NCBI GenBank assembly: GCA_964420995.1
Contig: CAYQUX010000004.1
Location: forward strand, 1-64,000
Reading direction: 5' to 3'
DNA from: Leptolinea sp964420995
Lineage (GTDB): Bacteria; Chloroflexota; Anaerolineae; Anaerolineales; Anaerolineaceae
DNA length: 64,000 nt
Below the pieces are notes generated by a model that saw nothing but the letters and a program-made list of their open reading frames with translations, ran no database searches and was not told the origin of the DNA. Position 1 is the first letter of the stretch. Each line of letters opens with the position of its first letter. The translations under genes and the position numbers were made by a program. Positions 24,279 through 33,125 of this stretch are shown piece by piece.

Positions 24279-25658
24279 ATGCGTGGAATTAAGGTAACAC
24301 CCATCATTATTGCGCTGGTACTGCTGCTGGTCACAGCCGTGCCTGTCTTTGCTGCCGGTCCTGATCCCTCAGGCGCGGCAACGGCCGAAGCCAACCCGGC
24401 GGCGGCTGTCAACTTCTCGTGGACGCTGATCGCGGCGTTCCTCGTCTTCTTTATGCAGGCGGGTTTCGCCATGGTCGAAGCCGGCCTTTCACGGGCGAAA
24501 AACACGGTTGCCGTTCTAACCAAGAACCTGATGGACGGCTTGATCGGCGGTCTGGCTTTCTGGGCGTTTGGTTTCGCCTTCATGATGGGCGGTTCTGCCC
24601 TGGCTTCTGGTTTGGAATCCGGCAATCCCTTTATCGGGTTCTCCGGTTTCATGCTTTCGGGTGACGCGTATGACGTGACCACCATGGAACTGTGGTTTTT
24701 CCAGATGGTCTTTGCCGCCACGGCCGCTACCATCGTCTCCGGTGCTGTGGCCGAACGTACCAAGACCACTGCCTACCTGGCCTACAGTTTTTTGATCTCA
24801 GCCATTGTCTATCCTATTTACGGTCACTGGGTATGGGGCGGCGGATGGTTGGCCACCCTGCCTTTCGGTGTGGGCGCGCGTGATTTTGCCGGGTCGGGTG
24901 TTGTGCACGCGGTGGGCGGTTTTGTAGCCCTGGCTGGCGCCATTATGGTGGGGCCGCGCATTGGAAAGTTTGGAAAAGATGGTAAAGCCCGCGTCATCCC
25001 CGGACATAATATGTCGCTGGTGGCGTTGGGAACCTTTATCCTCTTCTTTGGCTGGTTCGGTTTCAATCCGGGTTCCACCCTGGCTGCGACAGACCTGCGC
25101 ATCTCTGTCATTGCCGTCAATACCTTCTTGGCCGGTGCGGCCGGTGCCGTGGTGGGTGTGTATTACAGCCTGTTGAAAACCGGCAAGATTGATCTGACTA
25201 TTGCCTGTAATGGCGGTCTGGCCGGGTTGGTAGGCATCACGGCTCCTTGCGCCTATGTTTCCACCCTCTCTGCGGTGATCATCGGTGTCATTGCCGCGTT
25301 GGTCATGATCTGGGCACTGGGCTTTGTAGAAAACAAATTGAAAGTGGATGATGTTGTCGGCGCGGTCTCTGTTCACGGGTTTGGCGGGTTGTGGGGGTTG
25401 ATCGCCGTCGGTATTTTCGCGGATGGCACCTATGGTGGCGTGAGTGGACTGATCATGGGCAACACCGGTCAATTCATTGCCCAGTTGATAGACGCGGGTG
25501 TGGTTTTGGCCTGGAGTCTTGGAATGGGTTTTGTGATTTTCGGCATTTTGAAAGCGACGATGGGTTTACGGGCATCCAAAGAAGAAGAAATCAACGGGTT
25601 GGATGTTCCGGAACATGGATTGCAGGCTTATCCGGCTGATGCTTTACCGGAAGCGTAA
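24279..25658 (+). CDS. amt: Ammonium transporter Amt
   Basis: Ammonium channel/transporter of 459 residues. A cleavable signal (to about residue 26, VFAAG) precedes eleven membrane segments. Family signatures include FFMQAGFAMVEAGLSRAKN, VVHAVGGFVALAGAIMVGPR with the central histidine region, GTFILFFGWFGFNPGST, and VDDVVGAVSVHGFGGLWG with the second pore histidine. RBS GGAGGAGAAC is 4-5 bases upstream. No glnK/PII gene follows; instead a 37-residue membrane protein does. The C-terminal tail (SKEEEINGLDVPEHGLQAYP) is the Amt cytoplasmic regulatory tail, so PII control from elsewhere is likely. Confidence 0.95.
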   Translation: MRGIKVTPIIIALVLLLVTAVPVFAAGPDPSGAATAEANPAAAVNFSWTLIAAFLVFFMQAGFAMVEAGLSRAKNTVAVLTKNLMDGLIGGLAFWAFGFAFMMGGSALASGLESGNPFIGFSGFMLSGDAYDVTTMELWFFQMVFAATAATIVSGAVAERTKTTAYLAYSFLISAIVYPIYGHWVWGGGWLATLPFGVGARDFAGSGVVHAVGGFVALAGAIMVGPRIGKFGKDGKARVIPGHNMSLVALGTFILFFGWFGFNPGSTLAATDLRISVIAVNTFLAGAAGAVVGVYYSLLKTGKIDLTIACNGGLAGLVGITAPCAYVSTLSAVIIGVIAALVMIWALGFVENKLKVDDVVGAVSVHGFGGLWGLIAVGIFADGTYGGVSGLIMGNTGQFIAQLIDAGVVLAWSLGMGFVIFGILKATMGLRASKEEEINGLDVPEHGLQAYPADALPEA

Positions 25659-25677
25659 ATAATCTGATTGAATCACT

Positions 25678-25707
25678 CCCTGCTGCCGGTCACTGCAGGC
25701 AGCAGGG
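25678..25707 (+). promoter_or_regulatory. Stem-loop between amt and the small membrane gene
   Basis: CCCTGCTGCC and GGCAGCAGGG form a perfect 10-bp stem with a 10-base loop, with no T-run after it. It may stabilise the amt message or tune expression of the downstream gene, rather than terminate. Confidence 0.55.
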
Positions 25708-25737
25708 AAATCACTTTTCAAAAAAAGGAGATATGAC

Positions 25738-25851
25738 ATGACAGAAGAAATGATTATGGCCCTTGGTGCGTTTTGTGTATTCTTTTTCATGTGGGTTATT
25801 ATCCCGACGGTTGTGCGCAATCGCAAGTCTCAGCAGGAAAGAGAAAGCTGA
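25738..25851 (+). CDS. 37-residue single-pass membrane protein after Amt
   Basis: MTEEMIMALGAFCVFFFMWV begins a 37-residue protein with one hydrophobic segment (about residues 6-25) and a basic tail (RNRKSQQERES). A strong AAAAGGAG lies eight bases before the ATG. It is 80 bases after amt on the same strand and probably co-transcribed. The acidic N-terminus and basic C-terminus predict the tail inside. No family is recognised; a regulator or assembly partner of Amt is possible but unproven. Confidence 0.6.
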   Translation: MTEEMIMALGAFCVFFFMWVIIPTVVRNRKSQQERES

Positions 25852-26034
25852 TCCAGGAAATTCTAAATACCCTTGCCCTGTTCCATTCGAGTAAAAAAAA
25901 GCCGTAATCAGGGCTTTATCAAAATAAAAAAAAACTTCCAAACGGCAGATTGTTTGAAAGAAGTCAGACAGCTTAAATTTATCTCCAAAATATTCGTCTG
26001 GCTTCTTTTTTTTAATCATCCTTATTTATTCAAC

Positions 26035-26860
26035 TCCGGAGGAAACCATCCGGAGCGCGGAATCCCCCTCCGGAATAAAACATCCGGAGCGCAAGCAGCC
26101 AACCCCCGTTCTGCCCGGGAGAGTACCGGTCAAGGGGGGCAAAAGCGGAATAATCTTTGATCGAAATAGCTTCTTGAATGGCTGATCAGGTTTTTACCCC
26201 CTTTTCAAGGGGGCAGGGGGATTCATTTCTGCGGGGAAACGAACCTTGCCGGAGCGCAGAATCCCCCCAACCCCCCTTCTGACCGGGAGAGCACCGGTCA
26301 AGGGGNNNNNNNNNNNNNNNNNNNNNNNNNNNNNNNNNNNNNNNNNNNNNNNNNNNNNNNNNNNNNNNNNNNNNNNNNNNNNNNNNNNNNNNNNNNNNNN
26401 NNNNNGGCAAAAGCGGAATAATCTCTGATCGAAATAGCTTCTTGAATGGCTGATCAGGTTTTTACCTCCTTTTCAAGGGGGCAGGGGGATTCAGTTCTGC
26501 CGGGAAACGAACCTTGCCGGAGCGCAGAATCCCCCACCCCCCTTCTGACCGGGAGAGCACCGGTCAAGGGGGGCAAAAGCGGAATAATCTCTGATCGAAA
26601 TAGCTTCTTGAATGGCTGATCAGGTTACTACCCTCTTCGAGAAGGGGGCAGGGGGATTCTGTTCTGCCGGGAAACGAACCTTGCCGGAGCGCAGAATCCC
26701 CCCAACCCCCCTTTCTGACCGGAAGAGCACCGGTCAAGGGGGGCAAAAGCAGACCGACTTCGGCTGGGAAAGAGCTGGTTAAGTAGAGCTGCAAGCTTTT
26801 ACCCCCTTCTTGAAGGGGGCAGGGGGATTCTACTCTGCCGGGAAACGAACCAGGCCAAAA
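26035..26860. repeat. ~170-bp tandem repeat array with assembly gap
   Basis: Several units of roughly 170 bases built from GGGGGGCAAAAGCGGAATAA, GGCTGATCAGGTTTTTACC, the palindrome CCCCCTTTTCAAGGGGG, CCTTGCCGGAGCGCAGAATC and a long hairpin around GACCGGGAGAGCACCGGTC. 100 N at 26306-26405 interrupt it. The unit differs from the array left of amt but shares the same palindrome. The stretch 25852-26034 before it has no gene; the only sequence of note is the start of CTCCGGA-type repeats. Confidence 0.82.
26306..26405. other. Assembly gap of 100 N
   Basis: Exactly 100 unknown bases between identical repeat sequence; placeholder length. Confidence 0.95.
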
Positions 26861-26907
26861 ACCATAAACCTGAACAACAAACTCCCATCCCGTGCTATCC
26901 TGTAGTT

Positions 26908-28050
26908 ATGCAGATCATCACCACCGAACGCATCCCCATCAAACTGTGGGCGACGGAGATCGACGCGGCCGCCATGCAGCAGGCGCGCAACCTGGCCAAC
27001 CTGCCCTTCGCCTTCCGCTGGGTCGCCGTGATGCCCGACGCGCACACAGGCTATGGCATGCCCATCGGCGGCGTGCTGGCCACCGACGAAATGGTCATCC
27101 CCAACGCTGTCGGGGTGGATATCGGCTGCGGCATGGCGGCTGTACGCACCAGCCTGAAGAAAATCAGCACAGCCGCGTTGCAGGAAATACTTGACATCAT
27201 CCGCGCTGAGGTGCCGGTGGGCTTTAAACATCACCCCGACCCGCAGCCGTGGGACGGTTTCAACCGCGCTCCGGATATCCCCATCATTCAAGAAGAGCTC
27301 TACTCGGCACGCCACCAGCTCGGCACGCTGGGCGGCGGCAACCACTTCATTGAGATCCAACAGGGCGATGACGGCTTTGTGTGGCTGATGATCCACTCGG
27401 GCAGCCGCAACTTCGGGCTCAAGGCGGCCAGCGAATACCACCGCGCGGCAAAGGCGCTATCCGCGAAGGGCAAGTTCAGCCTGCCGGACCCCGACCTGGC
27501 GTACCTGCCGGCAGATTCACCGCAGGGGCGCGAGTACCTGGCCGCCATGAACTACTGCCTCGATTTCGCCCGTGCCAACCGCGCCCTGATGGTTGAACGC
27601 TGCATGCAGGCCATCACAGCAGTCACTGGCGGGGTGGGGACGTATGAGGTGAATATCCATCACAACTACGCCGCCGTGGAGGAGCATTTTGGGCATACCG
27701 TGCTGGTGCACCGCAAGGGCGCCACATCCGCACGCCGGGGGCAGGCGGGAATCATTCCCGGTTCAATGGGTGCGCATAGCTATATCACCGAAGGGCTGGG
27801 CAGCGAAGAAAGCTTTCAATCCTCATCGCACGGGGCGGGGCGGCGTATGGGGCGTAAAGAAGCCATTCGCAAATTGGATTTGGAGCGCGAACAGCAAAAG
27901 ATGAAGGGCATTATTCATTCTTTAAGGTCAAAAAGTGCAATGGATGAAGCCCCTGGTGCGTATAAAGATATAGATGAAGTGATGGCGCAGCAACAGGACC
28001 TGGTGAAGATCATCACCCGGTTGAGACCGCTGGCGGTCATCAAAGGATAG
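26908..28050 (+). CDS. rtcB: RNA ligase RtcB
   Basis: RtcB-type RNA ligase of 380 residues, joining 2',3'-cyclic phosphate or 3'-phosphate ends to 5'-OH with GTP and manganese. Signatures are VMPDAHTGYGMPIGGVLAT, GVDIGCGMAAVRT with the metal-binding D and C, LGTLGGGNHFIEIQ with N-H metal ligands, VNIHHNYA, and GSMGAHSYITEG near the guanylylated histidine region. Length is slightly below the E. coli enzyme. No rtcA or rtcR is adjacent, so housekeeping or stress repair of tRNA/mRNA is the likely role. A membrane protein gene follows 45 bases later. Confidence 0.93.
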   Translation: MQIITTERIPIKLWATEIDAAAMQQARNLANLPFAFRWVAVMPDAHTGYGMPIGGVLATDEMVIPNAVGVDIGCGMAAVRTSLKKISTAALQEILDIIRAEVPVGFKHHPDPQPWDGFNRAPDIPIIQEELYSARHQLGTLGGGNHFIEIQQGDDGFVWLMIHSGSRNFGLKAASEYHRAAKALSAKGKFSLPDPDLAYLPADSPQGREYLAAMNYCLDFARANRALMVERCMQAITAVTGGVGTYEVNIHHNYAAVEEHFGHTVLVHRKGATSARRGQAGIIPGSMGAHSYITEGLGSEESFQSSSHGAGRRMGRKEAIRKLDLEREQQKMKGIIHSLRSKSAMDEAPGAYKDIDEVMAQQQDLVKIITRLRPLAVIKG

Positions 28051-28095
28051 CAGGTGAACTGCCGCATCACTAAGGGCAGGGAAGGGAAGGATAAT

Positions 28096-28482
28096 ATGAA
28101 AACCAGACAAAAAGGGTTCATTTTCTGGGCGCCGAGAATTTTGGGCATCATAATGATATTTTTCCTGGCGTTATTCTCATTGGATGTCTTTGGAATGTCA
28201 GACGATCCCTGGAAGGTAGCCCAGGGCTTTCTCATCCATAACATTCCATCGTTTATCTTGATCCTTCTGCTGGTAATCAGTTGGCGGTGGGAATGGATTG
28301 GGGCGATTTGTTACACACTACTCGGGTTGACTTATTATTTGAGCAATCCAACGGAACACTGGACGGCGTATGCGGTGATCAGCGGACCGTTGATCTTGAT
28401 CGGCCTGTTATTCCTGATAAGCTGGCAGCGTGGGCGCAGGAATAAAACGACCGGTCAATCCGGTGAAAGCCCTGCGGGATAA
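28096..28482 (+). CDS. Small integral membrane protein, four-helix, unknown function
   Basis: A 128-residue hydrophobic protein with four predicted membrane helices and internal phrases FIFWAPRILGIIMIFFLALF, FLIHNIPSFILILLLVISW and WEWIGAICYTLLGL. This layout recurs in conserved hypothetical membrane proteins with an IHNIPS motif; I cannot name a function. ATG at 28096 with GGGAAGG upstream is preferred to an earlier in-frame start at 28054. Probably in one transcript with rtcB, though coupling is loose. Confidence 0.7.
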   Translation: MKTRQKGFIFWAPRILGIIMIFFLALFSLDVFGMSDDPWKVAQGFLIHNIPSFILILLLVISWRWEWIGAICYTLLGLTYYLSNPTEHWTAYAVISGPLILIGLLFLISWQRGRRNKTTGQSGESPAG

Positions 28483-29057
28483 TCTCCACGGGGGAGGGCC
28501 TGCATGGAAATAAGGCCTGAACATAGAGATTATTCATGAATCGCACAGCCAGGATTGCGCATAGATATTGGCGTGGTCTGATGTATACCATTTGGTAAGC
28601 CCTGACAAATCACCCCTGGCCGTGACACCAGATCATATCTTGCGGTGGAAACCGGCCTGGCCGGGTTCAATTTGATTCGGCCGCAGGGGCGGATCATTCG
28701 GTTACGGCGGGATTCGTCCCTTTCGCACGTAAGCACGGGTGGGCATCACCTCGCGGGCGGATGATAATTTCACACAAAAAGACTCACCTGACGTCATTCA
28801 GGGGGGTGTGCTTTTAAATTATGCGCTTTATTACAAATCTGACCATTAGGAATAAAGAACTTTCAACACACAGAAATTTATGTCCATGACAATAGTTTTT
28901 ATGGATTATTAATTCAACATTGGACTTGTTTAAGCTATTCTCTAAATTGATAAAGAAGGCCGGACTGGAGGGTTTGCATCCGGTATTTCATAATCGACAT
29001 GATAAAAAAGGATCACTATCCTCACAATTACATTCCAAATATTAAGGAGAGGGAAAA
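28483..29057. other. Intergenic region, no gene recognised
   Basis: About 575 bases. A weak hairpin with CTTTT follows at about 28771-28815 and could end the rtcB transcript. The right half is AT-rich and should hold the promoter of the STAS-like gene. No ORF with plausible start, no RNA gene seen. Confidence 0.45.
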
Positions 29058-29414
29058 ATGAAATCAAAACTGGAAACATATAAAGGAAAGAAAGTATTTA
29101 TTGCCGACTACACCCATATGAAAATCGATGAAGTTAAAGCAGAGGTCGAAGAGGTAAAAAAGTATATGGCCTCTGTCCCTGAGAAATCTGCGCTGGTACT
29201 GGTTGATGCCACAGGAACATTGATCTCTCCAGAGGTTTTAAACCTTTTTAAGGAGGTATCGGCACAGGCAACCGGCAATTTGACCACAAAAACAGCCATT
29301 CTGGGAATGACTGGCCCGAGAAAAATCTTTCTTGATATCGTAAGCAAGTTTTCCCAAAATAAAACCGTGCCGTTTGATGACAAAAATGCCGCCCTTGACT
29401 GGTTGGTGTCATAG
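29058..29414 (+). CDS. STAS/SpoIIAA-like single-domain protein
   Basis: A 118-residue cytosolic protein. KVFIADYTHMKIDEVKAEVE, SALVLVDATGTLISPEVLNL and TKTAILGMTGPRKIFLDIVS give the alternating strand-helix order of STAS-like (SpoIIAA/SEC14-like) folds, used as signalling modules. RBS AAGGAGAGGG precedes the ATG. It sits 315 bases before a large histidine kinase with which it may share regulation. No conserved anti-sigma phosphorylation serine can be assigned with certainty. The hairpin downstream probably separates the units. Confidence 0.65.
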   Translation: MKSKLETYKGKKVFIADYTHMKIDEVKAEVEEVKKYMASVPEKSALVLVDATGTLISPEVLNLFKEVSAQATGNLTTKTAILGMTGPRKIFLDIVSKFSQNKTVPFDDKNAALDWLVS

Positions 29415-29436
29415 AGATGTGAATGTGTAATCGATA

Positions 29437-29467
29437 GCATTGGGTGGTCAGCAAGACCGCCCAATGC
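29437..29467 (+). terminator. Hairpin after the STAS-like gene
   Basis: GCATTGGGTGGTC pairs with GACCGCCCAATGC (one G-U) around a 5-base loop. No strong T-run follows, so termination may be partial. The rest of 29468-29729 shows no gene. Confidence 0.5.
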
Positions 29468-29729
29468 GCTGCTCAATCCAGGCGGGAACAACATGACAGC
29501 AAAATTTTCTAAGAAAAATGGCCAGATCCATCCATAGCTTGTTACTTCATTGCATACTTGATACCTCAAAGCTGCCCTCTTATGTTTCTAATAAGGGAAC
29601 AGAGAAGGAGGTGATGGCCTATTCAGCGGGGGTAAAGCGGTCTTTCTACTTGTGCTATATCATAATAATGTGTAGTCTGTATTTATCCTGTGACCCTATT
29701 AACTCAAGTGTTCAATTTATAGGACTGGT

Positions 29730-32700
29730 ATGAAAAATTCCACACCCCGGATTATTTCGTCCATCATTATCCTTGTCATAAGCCTGGGTTTGATGGGTCT
29801 GGGGCAAATACCTCAGGATATCACAATTCGCGTAGGTGTATACGAGAATCCGCCAAAGATATTTACAGATGCCAGTGGAATACCCTCAGGATTCTGGCCG
29901 GAAATCATTAAATATATTGGTCGAAAAGAAGGCTGGAAGATTATCTGGGTACACGGCACCTGGGAAGAATGCCAGACGAGATTAGAAAAAAACGAAATTG
30001 ATTTACTTCCGGATATTGCCTGGTCTGCGGCTCGTGCCGAAAAATTCATGCTGACCAACGAAGCCATCCTGACCAGTTGGGCACGAGTTTATGTTTTGGA
30101 TGGAAGCAATATTCAAACCATCCTCGATCTCGATGGAAAAGATGTCGGCGGGTTGCAGGGCAGTCTTAATTTTGACGGACCTGAAGGAATAAAAGATCTG
30201 GCGAATCGTTTTGGCGCGAAGGTTAACTTTATCAGTTATCAAAGTTATGCTGATGTTTTTGAAGCCATACAGAATCGTGAGGTTGACGCGGGGATCACCA
30301 ACAAAGATTTTGGGGATAAAAACGAAAGAACGTATTCTCTAAACAGAACTCCCATTATTATCCAACCATCACAAATTCGATTCGCGCTTCCAAAAAACGG
30401 TGAGTTAAGTAGCTATCTGGCTAAAACGATTGATCAAAATATCGCCCAGCTTAAAGCTGAAACAGGGTCAGAGTACTATCAGTTATTGGACAAATACTTT
30501 GGGGAAAAACCACTTGAAGTTACTCCCCAATGGGTATCAACAGCACTACCTGTGGCAGGCGGCATTATTTTATTCCTGCTGGCTGTGAGCCTGGTTTCAC
30601 GCAATACCGTTCGGCGGCAAACAAAAGAGTTGCGTACCAGCGAAGCACGTTACCGCGCGCTGCTTGAAAATTACCCCGATATTTTGCTGCGAATACATCG
30701 AAGCGGCGAAATTCTCGATTTTCACGTAAACAACCGCGATGTTTATAACTCGGTCCCGGAAGATGTCACAGGCAGGAATGTGCGCGACCTGTTTTCGTCT
30801 GATTTGGCTGAGTTTACCGTGGCCAATGTGAATCAAACTCTGGAGAGTCGTGCCCTGGTGGTAAAAGAATTTCATTTACCGATTAATGGGGATGACCGCG
30901 ATTATGAAGTACGTTATTCACCCGGGGGTGGGGAAGATGCCATTGCCATCATCCGCAATATTACGGCGCGAAAGAGGGCGGAAAAAGAGCTGAAAGAAAG
31001 TGAAGAACGCTACCAAAACCTGGCGCGGGTAACACCGGTGGGTATTTTTCGTACCGATATAAATGGCCTGACTACCTACGTCAACCCGACCTGGAGCCGC
31101 ATTTCTGGTCTGTCGTATGAAGAAGCCCTCGGTGATAAATGGCTGACGGCCGTGCACCCCGATGACAGAGCTGCACTGCAACAAAACTGGGAACGGGCAG
31201 CCGAAAAAAACGATTCTTCCATGGCCGATTACCGTTTCATCAAACCAGATGGCTCCATTGCCTATGTGATCGGTCAGGCGGTACCGGAATACAACACGGA
31301 CGGACAGGTTATCGGTTATATAGGCACGATTACGGATATCACAGAGCGCAAACAGGTGGACGAGGCGTTGCAAAAATCCCGTGAATCAGAACGCGCGGCG
31401 CTGGGTATAAAAGAAACCATCCAGGCAGCCAACCTGTCCCTCTCGCACACACTGAACCCGGCAGATGTAATGAAGACACTGCTGGATTATCTTGCCATCA
31501 TTGTGCCGCATGATCGTGCCAGGGTTGTTCTGACGCGAGAAGATAAAAGACTGGAAGTGGGAATTTCGCACGGATTTATGCCTGAAACTGACGAATCCAT
31601 TGATCGCTTCGATTTGAAAAATATAGAAAAGAACACATTGTTAAAGACACTCCTGGTAGATCAACGTACTTTAGTGGTCAAAGACACGCAAAAGTATGTT
31701 AACTGGGAAAAAAGCGCGGGGCCGGATCATGGCAGGAGTTATATGGGCATTCCGCTGGTTGCCGGCGGCGAAACACTTGGAATGTTCTCGCTGGATAAAG
31801 ATGAACCAGATTATTTCACACCCGAATACCAGGGGCGCGCGGAGTCACTGGCCGCCCAGGCAGCCGTAGCCATTCAAAACGCGCGCCTGCATGAACGGTT
31901 GCGAAAACACGCGGAAGAGCTTGAAAAGAGGGTGGCCGAACGCACGTTTGAGCTGGCCAGTCGGGTATCAGAGGTGGAAGCCCTGAATCAGACCATGGTG
32001 CGCTTGAATGAGGATCTGAAAGAAGCCGTAAAGAAGGCTGAGAGCGCTGACCGGTTGAAATCGGCTTTTCTGGCAACAATGTCACATGAGCTGAGGACCC
32101 CGCTGAATTCCATCATCGGTTTCACCGGGATCCTTCTTCAAAAACTGGTTGGACCATTAAGCGAGGAGCAGGAGAAACAGTTGAAAATGGTGCAGGGAAG
32201 CGCCCGCCACCTGCTTGAGTTGATCAATGATGTTCTGGATATATCCAAGATAGAAGCTGACCAGATATTGTTGATCATGGAAAAATTCGACGTCAGCGAA
32301 TCCATTCGTAATAGCGTGGACAAAATCAAACCGTTGGCTGAGAAGAAGGGGTTGCAGGTTTTGGTGGATTTAACCCCGCCGGGCATACAACTTACCAGTG
32401 ACAGACGGCGGGTAGAGCAGATATTGATCAATCTCTTGAATAACGCGGTCAAGTTTACAGAGAAGGGATCAGTCAAAATCACCGGAAAGGTGAATGACGA
32501 TCATTATAAGGTGTCTGTAATTGATTCTGGCATCGGGATAAAAGCGGAAGACATGGAGAATCTGTTCAAACCCTTCCGTCAGATCGATTCTGGCATCACC
32601 CGCCAGTACGAAGGCACCGGATTGGGATTATCCATTTGCAAGAAATTGATCGACCTGCTGGGAGGTACCATTATTGTATCCAGTGAACCGGGGCAGGGAA

Positions 32701-32738
32701 GTATTTTCGCGTTCACCCTGCCGCTATCAAGGGAATAG
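29730..32738 (+). CDS. Histidine kinase with periplasmic solute-binding sensor, PAS-PAS-GAF-HisKA-HATPase
   Basis: A 1002-residue membrane sensor kinase. A signal anchor is followed by a SBP_bac_3-type sensor (about 35-255; IRVGVYENPPKIFTDASG, then GFWPEIIKYIGRKEGW) and a membrane helix (about 271-291). Two PAS domains lie at about 305-410 and 425-545, then a GAF domain (565-720), a coiled coil, HisKA with MSHELRTPLNSIIGF (H786), and HATPase_c with INLLNNAVKFTEKG and GTGLGLSICKKL. It should sense an extracytoplasmic ligand and phosphorylate the response regulators encoded directly downstream. The stop is three bases before the next start, so the three genes form one operon. Confidence 0.92.
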   Translation: MKNSTPRIISSIIILVISLGLMGLGQIPQDITIRVGVYENPPKIFTDASGIPSGFWPEIIKYIGRKEGWKIIWVHGTWEECQTRLEKNEIDLLPDIAWSAARAEKFMLTNEAILTSWARVYVLDGSNIQTILDLDGKDVGGLQGSLNFDGPEGIKDLANRFGAKVNFISYQSYADVFEAIQNREVDAGITNKDFGDKNERTYSLNRTPIIIQPSQIRFALPKNGELSSYLAKTIDQNIAQLKAETGSEYYQLLDKYFGEKPLEVTPQWVSTALPVAGGIILFLLAVSLVSRNTVRRQTKELRTSEARYRALLENYPDILLRIHRSGEILDFHVNNRDVYNSVPEDVTGRNVRDLFSSDLAEFTVANVNQTLESRALVVKEFHLPINGDDRDYEVRYSPGGGEDAIAIIRNITARKRAEKELKESEERYQNLARVTPVGIFRTDINGLTTYVNPTWSRISGLSYEEALGDKWLTAVHPDDRAALQQNWERAAEKNDSSMADYRFIKPDGSIAYVIGQAVPEYNTDGQVIGYIGTITDITERKQVDEALQKSRESERAALGIKETIQAANLSLSHTLNPADVMKTLLDYLAIIVPHDRARVVLTREDKRLEVGISHGFMPETDESIDRFDLKNIEKNTLLKTLLVDQRTLVVKDTQKYVNWEKSAGPDHGRSYMGIPLVAGGETLGMFSLDKDEPDYFTPEYQGRAESLAAQAAVAIQNARLHERLRKHAEELEKRVAERTFELASRVSEVEALNQTMVRLNEDLKEAVKKAESADRLKSAFLATMSHELRTPLNSIIGFTGILLQKLVGPLSEEQEKQLKMVQGSARHLLELINDVLDISKIEADQILLIMEKFDVSESIRNSVDKIKPLAEKKGLQVLVDLTPPGIQLTSDRRRVEQILINLLNNAVKFTEKGSVKITGKVNDDHYKVSVIDSGIGIKAEDMENLFKPFRQIDSGITRQYEGTGLGLSICKKLIDLLGGTIIVSSEPGQGSIFAFTLPLSRE

Positions 32739-32741
32739 GAC

Positions 32742-33113
32742 ATGGAAAAAACCATACTGATCATCGAAGACAACGAACAAAATTTGTATTTGCTCACCTT
32801 CATTCTGGAAAAAAACGGATACCGGGTCATTCAGGCTCGCAGCGGTGATGAAGGTGTCAGAATGGCTGAAGAAAATGAGCCAGATTTGATACTGCTGGAT
32901 ATACAATTACCTGTGATGGACGGGTATACGGTTGCCCGTGAAATTCTGAAAAAAGTCGCCCTGGCAAACATCCCCATTGTTGCAGTGACTTCGTTTGCCA
33001 TGCCAGGCGACCGGGAACAGGCAATGGCATCTGGTTGTTCAGGATACATCGAAAAACCCATCGACCCGGATAATTTCATTACGCAAATCGAACAACACCT
33101 GCCCAGGTCCTGA
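32742..33113 (+). CDS. CheY-like single-domain response regulator
   Basis: A 123-residue receiver domain. Acidic pair in IIEDNEQNLYLLTFIL, phospho-acceptor aspartate in LILLDIQLPVMDGYT (about residue 53), threonine in IVAVTSFAMPGDRE and lysine in GYIEKPIDPDNF complete the active site. No output domain, so it likely acts as a phosphorelay intermediate or protein-binding switch, as in DivK. It follows the kinase by three bases and precedes the HD-GYP gene by 12. Confidence 0.92.
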   Translation: MEKTILIIEDNEQNLYLLTFILEKNGYRVIQARSGDEGVRMAEENEPDLILLDIQLPVMDGYTVAREILKKVALANIPIVAVTSFAMPGDREQAMASGCSGYIEKPIDPDNFITQIEQHLPRS

Positions 33114-33125
33114 AAGAGGCTCGTC

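Noticed and set aside
24191..25472. Long leftward frames of 192 and 224 codons
   Set aside because: Both are antisense to amt, which is unambiguous.
23194..26860. CRISPR array
   Set aside because: Units of 115-170 bases with no short repeat-unique spacer pattern and no cas genes nearby.
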